Positions 15,625-24,918 of a DNA stretch of 64,000 nucleotides are shown here, piece after piece; positions within the stretch are counted from its first letter, which is position 1, and each line of letters starts with the position of its first letter. A program made the translations under genes and the position numbers. The stretch lies in contig NZ_AP025628.1 in assembly GCF_025999835.1 (NCBI RefSeq), positions 3,162,001-3,226,000 on the forward strand, given 5' to 3'. The notes below the pieces were generated by a model. It did not search any database. It was not told the DNA's origin and saw only the letters and a program-made list of their open reading frames with translations. The stretch comes from Caldinitratiruptor microaerophilus (lineage in GTDB: Bacteria > Bacillota > Sulfobacillia > Symbiobacteriales > ZC4RG38).

Positions 15625-17397
15625 TCAGTGGGAGCCTGCGAGGTCCCGGTGGCACTGGCTGCAGGACGGACCGGCCCAGGCGTGGCAGCGCAGGCACGTC
15701 TCCACGCCCTGGCGGGCCACCTCGTCTCCGTGCTTGAACCACGCGTAGGGGTCCGGGTGATAGGGGCCGCCCGTGTGGCAGGACGTGCATTCGCCCGGGT
15801 CCGCTCCGGTGTGCGGCGGGCCGCCCGCCCGTCGCCGGGCGCCGGCGTGGCACACGGCACACTCGGGGTTCGGCTGCTCGCGCGTGCCGCCCGCCGCTGC
15901 CACCTCCCGCCCGTGGCGGGCCATCCACCCGTCCGGGTGCCGGTACCGGTCGAGGTGGCAGTCGAGGCAGAAGGTCGGGCGCGCCCATGCCGCCGAGGGG
16001 TTCGCCGGGTTGTCCGGCGAGTGGCAGCGGTTGCAGGCTGCGGTGCCGGCGCTGCCCCGGGCGGCCGCGGCGAGCACGGCCTCGCCGTGCGGGCGGCCCT
16101 CGTAGCCGGGCGGGTGGGGCATCGGTACCCCGGCGTGGCAGGACGTGCAGAAATCCGGGCGGGCGTAGGGGGCATCCGGGCGCACCGGGTTCTGCGGCGA
16201 GTGGCAGAGGGCGCAGGCCGCATCGCCTGCCGCCCGGGCCTCCTGGCCGTGGGTGCGCAGGAAACCGTCGGGGTGCGGGACGTCCGTCCGGTGGCAGTCC
16301 CGGCAACTGCCCTGGTTGGCCAGCCGGGCGGGGTCGCCGCGGAAGGCCAGGTCGAACCCCTGCCCCTCGGTCCCGTGGCAGCGGGCGCAGAGGGCCGGGC
16401 TGTCCCGGTATGCCTCGGTGTGGCGGCGGATCCACCCGTCGGGGTGGGGCATGGGGAGTCCGTGGCACGAGGCACAGTCGCCCTGCGGGGTGACGCCCGG
16501 GACGGGGCGGTAGACGAACTGGTCGGGACCGAAGCCTTCGCATTCGAGCCCGGGCGGGGCGGAGGGGGCCTTCCCGACCGGTGGGCGGGAGGCCGGGACC
16601 GGGATGGGTGACGCCGCCTTCGCCACGCCTCCATGCGGGCCTGCCGGTGACAGGTGACAGCCCGCACAGCTGGCGGCGTCTGTCCGGGCCTCGGCGCCGT
16701 GGCGCTCCCGCCAGTCGCTGCTCCGGTGGCCGGCGGGGGCGACCTGGAGGGGGTCGGCGTGGCAACCTGCGCAGGTCACCGGGCGTGACACGGCCACGGT
16801 GACCTGCTGCCGCTCGTGGCACTCGCGGCAGGTGCGATGCAGTTCCACCTTGCGCTCCGCCGGGTCGGCCGGGCCGTGGGCCACGGCGGCGTGACAGTCG
16901 GCGCACGCGACCGCGGGCCGGGCCCTCGTCAGGTGCACGTCGTGTCCGGCGAGGGCCGTGAGCCACTTCAGCTCCCGGCGCTCCGGCACCGCGCCCGCCC
17001 GGGCGGCGGCGAGGTCGGGCGGCTCCAGGTCCTGCATCACCCACGGCATCTGGGGGGCGTGGCAGGCAGTGCACCGCTGGTCGGGGACGCGGGAAGCGAT
17101 CCGCGCCAGATCGACGTCTCCCGTGCGGGTGGCCAGGGTCATGCGGAGCCGGGCCAGCTGCATGTGGAACCAGCCCCGCACCCCCGGGTCGGCGTGGCAG
17201 GCCGTGCACGCCACTTCGGCGTGGGGCGCCGACTCCCACGTGCGGACGTGCTCTGCCATCTCGTGGCAGGTGCCGCAATCGGCGGCCAGGCGGCGGGGGT
17301 CGGGGGAGACCTCGTTGAGGGACTGGATGGTGGCGAGGCCCGCGATGAAGACGATCATCGCCGCCAGACCGGGAATCGCCAGGTTGAGCCGCCGCAT
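15625..17397 (-). CDS. Eighteen-haem membrane-anchored c-type cytochrome
   Basis: Protein of 590 residues with one N-terminal transmembrane anchor (IPGLAAMIVFIAGLATIQSL) and 18 CxxCH motifs. It starts CGTCH and CTACH and ends CLRCH and CSQCH. The C-terminal half is built of repeats: a CxxCH followed by PHPDGW/F and a His, then CxxCHSPxNP and ARPxFCxSCH. This looks like internal duplication of a di-haem unit of roughly 60 residues. The N-terminus resembles NapC/NrfH-type quinol-linked anchors. It lies 25 bases after the cytochrome b gene. It could form a wire from the membrane across the cell wall. No catalytic site is recognised. Confidence 0.87.
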   Translation of the reverse strand: MRRLNLAIPGLAAMIVFIAGLATIQSLNEVSPDPRRLAADCGTCHEMAEHVRTWESAPHAEVACTACHADPGVRGWFHMQLARLRMTLATRTGDVDLARIASRVPDQRCTACHAPQMPWVMQDLEPPDLAAARAGAVPERRELKWLTALAGHDVHLTRARPAVACADCHAAVAHGPADPAERKVELHRTCRECHERQQVTVAVSRPVTCAGCHADPLQVAPAGHRSSDWRERHGAEARTDAASCAGCHLSPAGPHGGVAKAASPIPVPASRPPVGKAPSAPPGLECEGFGPDQFVYRPVPGVTPQGDCASCHGLPMPHPDGWIRRHTEAYRDSPALCARCHGTEGQGFDLAFRGDPARLANQGSCRDCHRTDVPHPDGFLRTHGQEARAAGDAACALCHSPQNPVRPDAPYARPDFCTSCHAGVPMPHPPGYEGRPHGEAVLAAAARGSAGTAACNRCHSPDNPANPSAAWARPTFCLDCHLDRYRHPDGWMARHGREVAAAGGTREQPNPECAVCHAGARRRAGGPPHTGADPGECTSCHTGGPYHPDPYAWFKHGDEVARQGVETCLRCHAWAGPSCSQCHRDLAGSH

Positions 17398-17422
17398 GCG
17401 CCGCCCCCCTTCCCGCCCCTGG

Positions 17423-18319
17423 TCAGGCGAGCAGCATCGGGATGAACGTGAGGAGGAGGTAGTAGAAGATCGCCGAGTAGATGACGAGCTCCACCACACC
17501 CAGCGCCCGGCGCCAGCCGCGCAGCCGGTGGCAGGGGTCGCCGGCGGGGCGGCCAAGGGCTTCGACCCACCCGGAGGGCAGCCTGCCCGCCTCCGCCAGC
17601 CGCTCCAGCTCGAGGGGGTGCTCCTCGGCCAGGTGCGCGAGGGAGATGCGGCCCGAGTACCAGACCGGGCTCGACGGGAAGACGGCCGGATGGAAGTGGG
17701 CCATGAAGAAGTGGCCGAAGGCCAGCGACAGCAGGGCCACGAACGCCTCGTTGCTGTGGACGACCCGCAGGGCATCGAGCACCCAGCGCCCCGCGAGGCG
17801 GCCGGCGACCTCCGGGAACCACAGCGCCAGCCCGGAGAGGCCCATCACGACCATGCCCCAGAAGATCGCCAGGTACTCGAACTTCTCCAGGTAGCTGTAG
17901 CGGTCGAACCGGGGCGGGTCCCGACGGAGGCCGAGCAGGTACAGGGCGTGGTGCACGGCGTCGAGGGCGTCCTTGCGGGTCGGGCGCATCGACCACGTGA
18001 CCTGCCCGCGGCGCCAGTGGTAGAGGAGGAACCCGAGGTGGTAGAGGGCGACCAGGATGAGCAGGACCGCTGACGCCTTGTGCAGCACGAGCGTGCTGCG
18101 GAACCCGCCGAGCAGGGCGATGACACGCGGCGCCCAGCCGGTGTAGGCGTACTTGATGGACAGGCCCGTGGTGAGGAGCCCGACCATGGAGACCGCCAGG
18201 GCCAGGTGCTGGAGGCGGTGCTGGAGGTTCCAGCGCTCCACGAAGATCTCCTCGGGCCGCGCCAGGGCCCCCGCTGGTGCGGCCGGGACGTCTGCGGCCC
18301 GGGTGTCCACGTCGTCCAT
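17423..18319 (-). CDS. Di-haem cytochrome b subunit (formate dehydrogenase gamma-like)
   Basis: Integral membrane cytochrome b of 298 residues. It begins with a soluble segment and ERWNLQHRLQHLALAVSMVG, then has about five transmembrane helices with paired histidines (for example LVLHKASAVLL, LYHLGFLLYHW, VVHSNEAFVALL, GHFFMAHFHPAVFP), suited to two b haems. This fits Ni-hydrogenase/formate-dehydrogenase-type cytochrome b, which exchanges electrons with the menaquinone pool. It is sandwiched between two multihaem genes (34 and 25 bases), so it is the probable quinone module of the complex. Confidence 0.88.
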   Translation of the reverse strand: MDDVDTRAADVPAAPAGALARPEEIFVERWNLQHRLQHLALAVSMVGLLTTGLSIKYAYTGWAPRVIALLGGFRSTLVLHKASAVLLILVALYHLGFLLYHWRRGQVTWSMRPTRKDALDAVHHALYLLGLRRDPPRFDRYSYLEKFEYLAIFWGMVVMGLSGLALWFPEVAGRLAGRWVLDALRVVHSNEAFVALLSLAFGHFFMAHFHPAVFPSSPVWYSGRISLAHLAEEHPLELERLAEAGRLPSGWVEALGRPAGDPCHRLRGWRRALGVVELVIYSAIFYYLLLTFIPMLLA

Positions 18320-18353
18320 GGCATCGCCTCCTGGCCGTCCGCTGGCGCTCGGG

Positions 18354-19094
18354 TCAGCCCGTCACCCGGCGCAGCAACTCGAACATCACGATCGGACCGT
18401 CCTTCAGCACGTCGAACAGGATAAGGGCCATGAAGAACTTCCAGACCCAGTACACAACGCCGCCCTGGGGCTGCTGCGGCAGGATGTGCTCCCGCCCGTC
18501 CGCAAAGCCGGGCGGCGCGCCGGCGTGACACCCGGACTGGCCACAGGTGGCGGTGAGGTTCGCCGGCGCTGCCGCCGACCGGGGGTCCTCCGGGCGGAGG
18601 ACGTCGTGCACCCCGTGGCAGTCGGCGCAGGTGGCGGCCCGGAGGTCTCCCATCCGCACGGCCGTGCCGTGGAAGCTGTAGGCGTAGCTCTCGGCGTAGA
18701 TCCCGGTGTGACACTTCGTGCAGGTCGAACTGAGCCGCGCCCGGCGCGCCCGGCCTGCCGGCAGGTCGAGCGGCGCCAGCGGCTCCGACTCGTGTCTTGG
18801 CGTCACTTCTTCGTGACAGCGCACGCAGGGCAGGATCCCGTGGACCGACTCACGGTAGCGGGCCTCGTCGACCCGGCCCGAGCGTCGCGCGGCGAGCCCC
18901 TCCTGTGCCCCGGTGCCGTGGCAGGCCAGGCAGGAGTCGATCCCGGTCGGGCTGGCGGGGTCCGCGATGGGACCCGGCGCGCCCGCAGCCTGAGCAGCCG
19001 GCCACCAGAAGAAGAGGAACCACACCCCGCAGGCCAGCAGGGCCCGGACCGCCCACGGCCGCGAGGCGCCACGGTTCGGGCTCCGCACTGCCAC
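18354..19094 (-). CDS. Five-haem c-type cytochrome with C-terminal membrane helix
   Basis: First gene of the cytochrome operon; 246 residues. A signal peptide (ALLACGVWFLFFWWPAAQA) leads to CLACH, CVRCH, CTKCH and CADCH, plus a CX4CH motif (CGQSGCH) of the kind bound in cytochrome c3 proteins. The tail has a transmembrane segment VVYWVWKFFMALILFDVL. The GTG at 19094 is chosen for its AAGGAGGG 7 bases upstream; the longer frame to 19205 has no such site. Layout resembles cytochrome partners of b-type quinone oxidoreductases. Confidence 0.86.
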   Translation of the reverse strand: MAVRSPNRGASRPWAVRALLACGVWFLFFWWPAAQAAGAPGPIADPASPTGIDSCLACHGTGAQEGLAARRSGRVDEARYRESVHGILPCVRCHEEVTPRHESEPLAPLDLPAGRARRARLSSTCTKCHTGIYAESYAYSFHGTAVRMGDLRAATCADCHGVHDVLRPEDPRSAAAPANLTATCGQSGCHAGAPPGFADGREHILPQQPQGGVVYWVWKFFMALILFDVLKDGPIVMFELLRRVTG

Positions 19095-19382
19095 GCGCCT
19101 ACCCTCCTTCCCGTCCGGGACCGCATGCTGGACATGCCTGGACGGAACGCCGAATGCCGCTTTGTGAACGTGAAGCCGTGCACAATCAGCTTCGGGTGGA
19201 AGCACAAGCTGGCTCGTCTTACCCGGCGTCTTGCCCAGCCTATTTCAAAATTTCCCCCTGGTGCACCCCCGCCCTCCAAGTTTTTGCTTATGGCCATGCG
19301 CGTTCGCTTATGGCGGAGATGCCATGGCGGAGAGGGCCTGGGGCCGCTCTCCGCCACCGTACGGTGCCCGCCCGCCGGCGAG

Positions 19383-19790
19383 CTACTGCACCGTCAGCGT
19401 TGCCACCATGCCGGCATCCCGGTGCCCCGGCAGGGTGCAGACGAGCGCGTAGGTACCGGGACCGAGCTTCACCTGGACCGACTCCGCCTTGCCGACGCCC
19501 ACGACGGGGATCTCCGCCACGCTCCGGTCTCCTTGTTCGAGCACCAGGTTGTGTTCGGTGGAGCCCACGTTACGAGCGGTCAGGGTGATCTCGCCGGCGC
19601 CGGCGCTGACCACCTTCGGCTCGATCGCAAACTCCTTGAGCTGGATTTCCACGGCGCCGGCGGGCCGCCCCGCAGGCGCCTTGCCCGTCCCGCAGGCAGA
19701 CGCGAGCAGGCTCAGCGCCGGGAGGACCAGGCCGGCCGCCAGCGCCCGTGCCGCGCGACGACCGATGCTTCGCCCGTGTTGCCGAAACAT
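19383..19790 (-). CDS. Cupredoxin-domain lipoprotein
   Basis: Exported blue-copper-like protein of 135 residues. A signal peptide ends in LLASAC (lipobox Cys33), followed by a plastocyanin/sulfocyanin-like domain. All four type 1 copper ligands are present in order: His80 (STEHNLVLE), Cys118, His123 and Met128 (VCTLPGHRDAGM). It should carry single electrons on the outer face of the membrane. It is 10 bases after the molybdoenzyme gene and transcribed with it, so it is the likely electron acceptor of that enzyme. Confidence 0.9.
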   Translation of the reverse strand: MFRQHGRSIGRRAARALAAGLVLPALSLLASACGTGKAPAGRPAGAVEIQLKEFAIEPKVVSAGAGEITLTARNVGSTEHNLVLEQGDRSVAEIPVVGVGKAESVQVKLGPGTYALVCTLPGHRDAGMVATLTVQ

Positions 19791-19800
19791 GCCCTCTCTC

Positions 19801-21171
19801 TCACCCGACCTTCACGGGGTGTCCGACCACCGCGCCGTACAGGTACCCCTGATCGTTCCACGGCACGCTGTCGGGCTGGGCGTTCCCCTTCTCGTCGGTC
19901 GCTCGCACCCGGATCTCGTACTCCCCCGGCTTGGCGTCCCACTCGAAGTCCCACCGGACCCAGGCGAGGGGGATGTTCGGTTCCTGGAGGCGTGCCGGCA
20001 GCCAGGACTTGCCGCCGTCGAGGCTGTACTCGACCTTGCGGATCCGCCCGTGCCCCGACCAGGACCGGCCCCGGACCGTGTGCCGCCCTGCGGGCAGCTC
20101 GGCCGGCCAGGCCAGCTCCAAGGCGCTCTTGACGACCTGGGTGGTGAGGGCCGGCCCCTTCGCCTTCCCCTCTGGCTTGTAGTCCGGGCCGATCAGCACG
20201 TACGACTCGGTGTTCCAGGGGGAGAACAGGGGCTCCTCGGACACCTCGATTCGTCCGACCCACTTCGTGTTCGCCACCCCGATCCACCCCGGCACCAGCA
20301 GGCGCACGGGGAAGCCGTGGTCCGGCGGCAGCGGTTCCCCGTTCATGGCGAAGACCAGGAGCGTGTCGTCCTCCAGGGCCTTGGCGACGGGGAGAGGCCG
20401 GCGCACCTTGAGGTCGTCGAGGCCTTCGGGCATCACGTCCCGGGCGGTCCTCTTGATCCCCGCGCGCTCGAGCACTTCTCGCAGCGGGACGCCGGTCCAC
20501 TCGGCCACGCCGATGGCGCCGAGCTTCCACTGGGTGCCCTGTGCCTTCTTCCCGTACCGCTGCTCGAAGAAACCCCGGCCGTTGCCCGCGCACTCGACGA
20601 AGCGGATGACGGAGACGGCCGGCAGGGCCAGGAGCTCGTCGTAGGTGAGCTCCAGCGGGCGGCTCACGCCGGACCCCTCGACGCGCAGCTTCCATGTCGC
20701 GGGATCGATTCGGGGCGTCTTGCTGTGGTTGCGGACGAAGAAGAGGTCGTTCGGCACCACGTATCCCCGGTTGTACATCTGGTTCCAGCGCATCTCCTGG
20801 TTGCTGCCGTAGTCGATGAACTTCTCCGGAGGCACGGGCTTGACGATCCCCTTGTCCTTGGGCGCAGGTGCTGCTGCCGCGCCGGGAGCCGGCGCGACGC
20901 CCTGCGCCGGCGTCTGCCCCCCCGACGGTGCGGCCCCGCCAGCCGCGGGCGCCGGCCCGGTACCGGACGCGGTCGTCGGGGCGGATGAGCCCCCGCCCGG
21001 TGACTCCACCCGGGTCGTGCAGGCGCTCAGGAGAGCCCCGGCCCCCGCAGCCGCCATCATCTGAAGCAGCCGTCGCCGGGACACGCCAAGGTCGCGTGCC
21101 CGCAGCCAGAGCCGCTCTTCCCGTCGGGCCGCGTCGTAGGTCGCCTCGTCCCGCAGGTCTTCCTCGTACAT
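19801..21171 (-). CDS. Sulfite-oxidase-family molybdopterin oxidoreductase, Tat-exported
   Basis: Enzyme of 456 residues. N-terminal SRRRLLQMMAAAGAGALLSAC combines a twin-arginine motif (about residues 32-34) with a lipobox Cys51; a long Ala/Pro/Gly linker follows. The Mo-binding domain starts near MRWNQMYNRGYVVPNDLFFV and has the Mo-ligand Cys194 in VIRFVECAGNGRGF; the C-terminal dimerisation domain includes GRIRKVEYSLDGGKSW. This matches SoxC/SorA-type sulfite dehydrogenases, but other substrates occur in the family. The ATG at 21171 has GGAGGGG upstream. It heads an operon with the cupredoxin and is divergent from the sensor kinase. Confidence 0.9.
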   Translation of the reverse strand: MYEEDLRDEATYDAARREERLWLRARDLGVSRRRLLQMMAAAGAGALLSACTTRVESPGGGSSAPTTASGTGPAPAAGGAAPSGGQTPAQGVAPAPGAAAAPAPKDKGIVKPVPPEKFIDYGSNQEMRWNQMYNRGYVVPNDLFFVRNHSKTPRIDPATWKLRVEGSGVSRPLELTYDELLALPAVSVIRFVECAGNGRGFFEQRYGKKAQGTQWKLGAIGVAEWTGVPLREVLERAGIKRTARDVMPEGLDDLKVRRPLPVAKALEDDTLLVFAMNGEPLPPDHGFPVRLLVPGWIGVANTKWVGRIEVSEEPLFSPWNTESYVLIGPDYKPEGKAKGPALTTQVVKSALELAWPAELPAGRHTVRGRSWSGHGRIRKVEYSLDGGKSWLPARLQEPNIPLAWVRWDFEWDAKPGEYEIRVRATDEKGNAQPDSVPWNDQGYLYGAVVGHPVKVG

Positions 21172-21397
21172 GACAGACCCCCCTCCCCTCCGGGCGGTGC
21201 CGGATCCCCCGGCTTCGCCGGATATCCGCTGCTGCATTCGCCCGGTGTGGAGGGGCCGACCTGGTTTGGGTCATATCGGGTACTTTGGATACGTTTTGGA
21301 CGAAAATCGAGCATAAAGTGCAAGCGCGTCCGGGAGGAGGGTCGTCCGACATGGCCAACTACTCACACACGATCCTCCGGTGCGGAGGGGTCGAACC

Positions 21398-23035
21398 GTG
21401 TTTCGGGCCTTGCCGGGCGGGGACAGGCGGCCCCCGCTCAAGCTCGGGACCAAGATCACGCTGCTCGTCACCGGCGTCGCCTGCCTGGCCCTTCTGCTCC
21501 TGGGGGGTGCAGCGGTCTGGACCGCCGGTCTCGCCCACGAGGCGGCCGTGGGGCGCCAGAACCTGAAGCTGGCCCGCCTCCTGGCCGAGATGCCCGAGGT
21601 GCGGGCCGGCCTCGCCGCACCCGACCCCGCCGCGGTGCTGCAGCCGCTGGCAGAGCGGCTGCGCCGCACGCTGGGCGTGGACCTCATCGTGGTCATCGGA
21701 ATGGACCGGATCCGCTACTCGCACTACGACCCCCGATACGTGAAGACCCTCTACTCGGCCGGCGACGAAGCCCGCGCCCTGCGAGGTGAATCCTACGTCT
21801 CCAAGTGCTCCTGCGTCGGGGTCCAGTCGGTCCGGGGGCTGGCTCCCGTGCGGGCGCCGGACGGCCGCCAGGTGGGGGTCGTGGTGGTGGGGACCTTCGT
21901 CGACAACGTGGCCGCGGGCACCCGGCAGCTGCAGGCGGCACTGGGCGTGAGCCTGGCCGTCTCCCTCGCCGTGGCGGCGGCCGCCGCCCGGTGGGTGGCG
22001 CGCAGCATCAAGGCGAGCCTGTTCGGCCTCGAGCCCCCCGAGATCGCCTCCCTCCTGCGGGAGCGGGAACTGATCCTGCAGTCGATCCGCGAGGGGCTCG
22101 TCGCCGTCGGCCGCGACGGACGGATCACTTTGATGAACGAAGCGGCCCGTGCCCTGGCCGGCGTCCAGGGGGATCCCGTGGGCCGGCCGGCGGACGAGGT
22201 GGTGCCGGAACTCCGGCTCGTCGATCTGCTCGCGGGCGACAGCGCGCAGGAGGACGTGGAGGTCTTCCTGGGCCAGCGGGTCGTTCTCCTGAGCCGCATC
22301 CCCGTCACGGAGGGCGGCCGCGTGGTCGGCGCCCTGGTCACCTTCCGGGACAAGACCGAGGTCACCCGGCTGGCGGAGGAGCTCACCGGGGTGCGCCGGT
22401 TCGTCGAGGCCGTCCGGGCGCAGAACCATGAGTTCCTGAACAAGCTGCAGACCCTCGCCGGGCTCATTCACCTGGGGTCCTACGACGAGGCGCTCGCCTT
22501 CATCGCCCAGACGACGCGCGGAAGACAGGAGGCCATGGGGCGGCTCCTGGCGGCGGTGCGGGACGCGGCCACGGTCGGGCTGCTGATGGGCAAGCTGAGC
22601 GAGGCACAGGAGAAGGGGGTCGAGCTCGTCGTCGACCCCGGGAGCCGGGTGAACGCCTTGCCGCCGCACTTCGACTCCAGCGCCATGGTCTGTGTCCTGG
22701 GAAACCTCGTGGAGAACGCCATCGAGGCGCTGGCCGCCGGGCCGCGCGGGGCCCGCCGCGTGACCGTCGCCGTGCGCGAGGAACCCGACCACCTCCACCT
22801 GGAAGTGGCCGACAACGGGCCGGGCATTCCTCCGGACATGCGGACCCGGATCTTCCGCCGCGGGGTCAGCACGAAATCGCCCGGGCGTGGCCTCGGACTG
22901 TACCTCGTGCGCGCCCGGGTCGAGCAGGCCGGAGGCGAGATCACGGTCGACTGCCCGCCGGAGGGCGGCAGCCGGTTCGTGGTGCGGATACCCCGGCAGC
23001 TGCCGGGTTCGGCAGCCGGCGCGGCGGTGGGCTGA
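21398..23035 (+). CDS. CitA/DcuS-type sensor histidine kinase
   Basis: Membrane sensor of 545 residues: TM1 (about 17-41), an extracytoplasmic domain (about 42-173), TM2, a PAS domain (about 225-320), a DHp helix with [17 protein letters not shown] (phospho-acceptor His344) and a C-terminal ATPase domain ([27 protein letters not shown]). This is the citrate/C4-dicarboxylate kinase layout. The sensor segment [15 protein letters not shown] aligns with CitA-like domains but continues CSCVGVQ, giving a CxC pair (Cys137/Cys139) not typical of carboxylate sensors. The GTG at 21398 is chosen because GGAGGGG lies just upstream. It is 14 bases from its response regulator. Confidence 0.9.
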   Translation: MFRALPGGDRRPPLKLGTKITLLVTGVACLALLLLGGAAVWTAGLAHEAAVGRQNLKLARLLAEMPEVRAGLAAPDPAAVLQPLAERLRRTLGVDLIVVIGMDRIRYSHYDPRYVKTLYSAGDEARALRGESYVSKCSCVGVQSVRGLAPVRAPDGRQVGVVVVGTFVDNVAAGTRQLQAALGVSLAVSLAVAAAAARWVARSIKASLFGLEPPEIASLLRERELILQSIREGLVAVGRDGRITLMNEAARALAGVQGDPVGRPADEVVPELRLVDLLAGDSAQEDVEVFLGQRVVLLSRIPVTEGGRVVGALVTFRDKTEVTRLAEELTGVRRFVEAVRAQNHEFLNKLQTLAGLIHLGSYDEALAFIAQTTRGRQEAMGRLLAAVRDAATVGLLMGKLSEAQEKGVELVVDPGSRVNALPPHFDSSAMVCVLGNLVENAIEALAAGPRGARRVTVAVREEPDHLHLEVADNGPGIPPDMRTRIFRRGVSTKSPGRGLGLYLVRARVEQAGGEITVDCPPEGGSRFVVRIPRQLPGSAAGAAVG

Positions 23036-23049
23036 GGAGGGGGTCGGAC

Positions 23050-23733
23050 GTGCGGGACCTGGGCGTGCTGGTCGTCGAGGACGACCCGATGGTGGCGAGC
23101 ATCACCCGGCGCCTGGTCGAGCAGGTACCCGGGTTCCGCGTGCTGGGGGTGGTCAGGGCGGCCGAGGAGGCCCTGGCCGCCGTGCAGCGGCTGAGCCCGG
23201 ACCTCGTCCTGCTGGACGTCTATCTCCCCGACGGCAACGGGGTCGACGTCCTCAGGCGGCTCCGGCAGGGGGCCGGGCCGGTCGACGTCGTGCTCATCAC
23301 CGCCGCCCACGACGCTCCGACCGTGGAGGCGGCCATCCGCTACGGGGCCGTCGACTACCTCTTCAAGCCGTTCGACCCACGGCGCCTGCATGCCGCGCTG
23401 GAGCACTTCCGTCGCCTCCGCCAGGCCCTGCGGCCCGGACAGGTTCTGAGCCAGGCGGACTTCGACCGGCTACGCGGCGTGGCCCCTGCCGACGCATACC
23501 CGCTGCCCAAGGGGATCAACCGCGTCACCCTCGCCCAGGTGGTCGAGTTCCTGGGCCGCACGGACGGCCCCGTGACCGCGCGGGACGTGGCCGAAGCCAC
23601 GGGCATGGACCGGACCACGGCGCTGCGGTACCTGGACTTCCTTCAGGCGCGGGGAGACCTGGTCGAGGAGGTCAGCTTCGGGAGCGTGGGCCGTCCGTCC
23701 CGGGTGTTTCGTCCGGTGCGGCCGGCGGGGTGA
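23050..23733 (+). CDS. CitB/DcuR-type response regulator
   Basis: Response regulator of 227 residues. Receiver domain: [10 protein letters not shown] acidic pocket, [11 protein letters not shown] with the phosphorylatable Asp near residue 57, and the Lys in YLFKPFDP. The output domain (about 150-227) is the CitB-family helix-turn-helix ([20 protein letters not shown]). It is partnered with the upstream kinase. The divergent molybdoenzyme/cupredoxin operon next door is the most likely target, by position only. Its 3' end overlaps the convergent methyltransferase gene by 62 bases. Confidence 0.92.
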
Positions 23734-24622
23734 CCTCGGCGAGGTAGCGCCGGGCCAGGTCGCAGTACTCCGGGGAGATGTCGTAGCCCACGTAACGGCG
23801 CCCGTTGCGAGCTGCCGCCACGCAGGTGGCGCCGGAGCCGTTGAAGGGATCGAGGACGACGTCACCCCGGTACGAGTAGAGCCGGATCACCCGCTCCGCC
23901 AGTTCGACCGGGAACGGGGCGGGATGCCCCACCTTCCGGGCCGAAGCGGGCGGGATGTCCCACACGGACAGCGTGGCTTCCATGAACTCCTGGCCCGAGA
24001 TCGTGCTGTCCCCGCGGTCCGGGCGCTGGAACCGCTCCTTGGCGAAGACGAGGATGTACTCGTGCACGTCCCTCAACACCGGGCTCTGGGCCGAGCGCCA
24101 CGACCCCCAGGCGCAGTTGCCGTTCATCCCCTTGCTCTTGCGCCAGATGATCTCGCCGGCCGGCAGGAAGCCCACCGCCGTGTGCACGGCGTAGAAGTAG
24201 GCGTGCATCGGGATGTACGGCTTGCGGCCCAGGTTGGCCACGTTGACGAGGTAGCGGCCGCCGGGCCGCAGCACCCGGTAGACCTCGGCCGCCACCCGCG
24301 CGATGAGGCCCAGGTAGGCGTCGAGGTCGGCGTCCTGGTCGAAGTCCTTTCCGGAGTTGTACGGCGGTGACGTGAAGGCAAGGGCCACCGAGCCGTCCGG
24401 TACGTGGACCATCGCCTCCGACGTGTGGCAGTAGATCCGATCCGCCCACTCCTCGACGGGCCGGGGGGGAACCCGCCGGGCCGGCTCCGGTGCCGGCGGG
24501 GGCGCTGTCAGGTCGACCCGCAGCACGGGCATCCGGGCATACAGGTTGCGGCGGTAGAACTCGGACGCGTCGTGGCCCTCACGCTTCGACGTGCCGAAGG
24601 ACGACGTGCGGGTCCGCGTCAT
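23672..24622 (-). CDS. Site-specific DNA methyltransferase (beta class, solitary)
   Basis: Adomet-dependent DNA methylase of 316 residues. The catalytic motif IV ([15 protein letters not shown]) comes before the AdoMet motif I ([20 protein letters not shown]), the beta-class order; the TSPPY form is usual for N4-cytosine methylases, though N6-adenine cannot be excluded. The ATG at 24622 removes an unsupported N-terminal extension. No restriction endonuclease or specificity gene is adjacent, so it looks like an orphan. It overlaps the 3' end of the response regulator by 62 bases, convergently. Confidence 0.9.
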
Positions 24623-24918
24623 TCTGAATATCCCGCCCCTCGGTTCGTTCCGCGCCGGTAGCCCCCGACTGCCTTCGCCGCCAGGCAACCGGCGCTGTGT
24701 TCACTTTCCGCATCGGCCGGCGCGTTCCTTCCTTCGACACCGGCCCGGTGGGTCTACAGGTGTGCCGGCCGCGACGGCGCACTTGACGGGCAGCGACAAT
24801 AGCTCGAAAGAATGAACCGAAAGGATCATGGCAGTCTATGGTAAGGTACGATACATCGGAGTCGAGAAAGCGGAAGCTGGTGAGGGGAAATCTCCGAAGC
24901 GGAAGGAGGTCGCACACA

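Noticed and set aside
19095-19205. CRP/FNR-like site upstream of the cytochrome operon
   Set aside because: TTGTG...CACAA words occur on the minus strand, but spacing does not match a CRP or FNR dyad.
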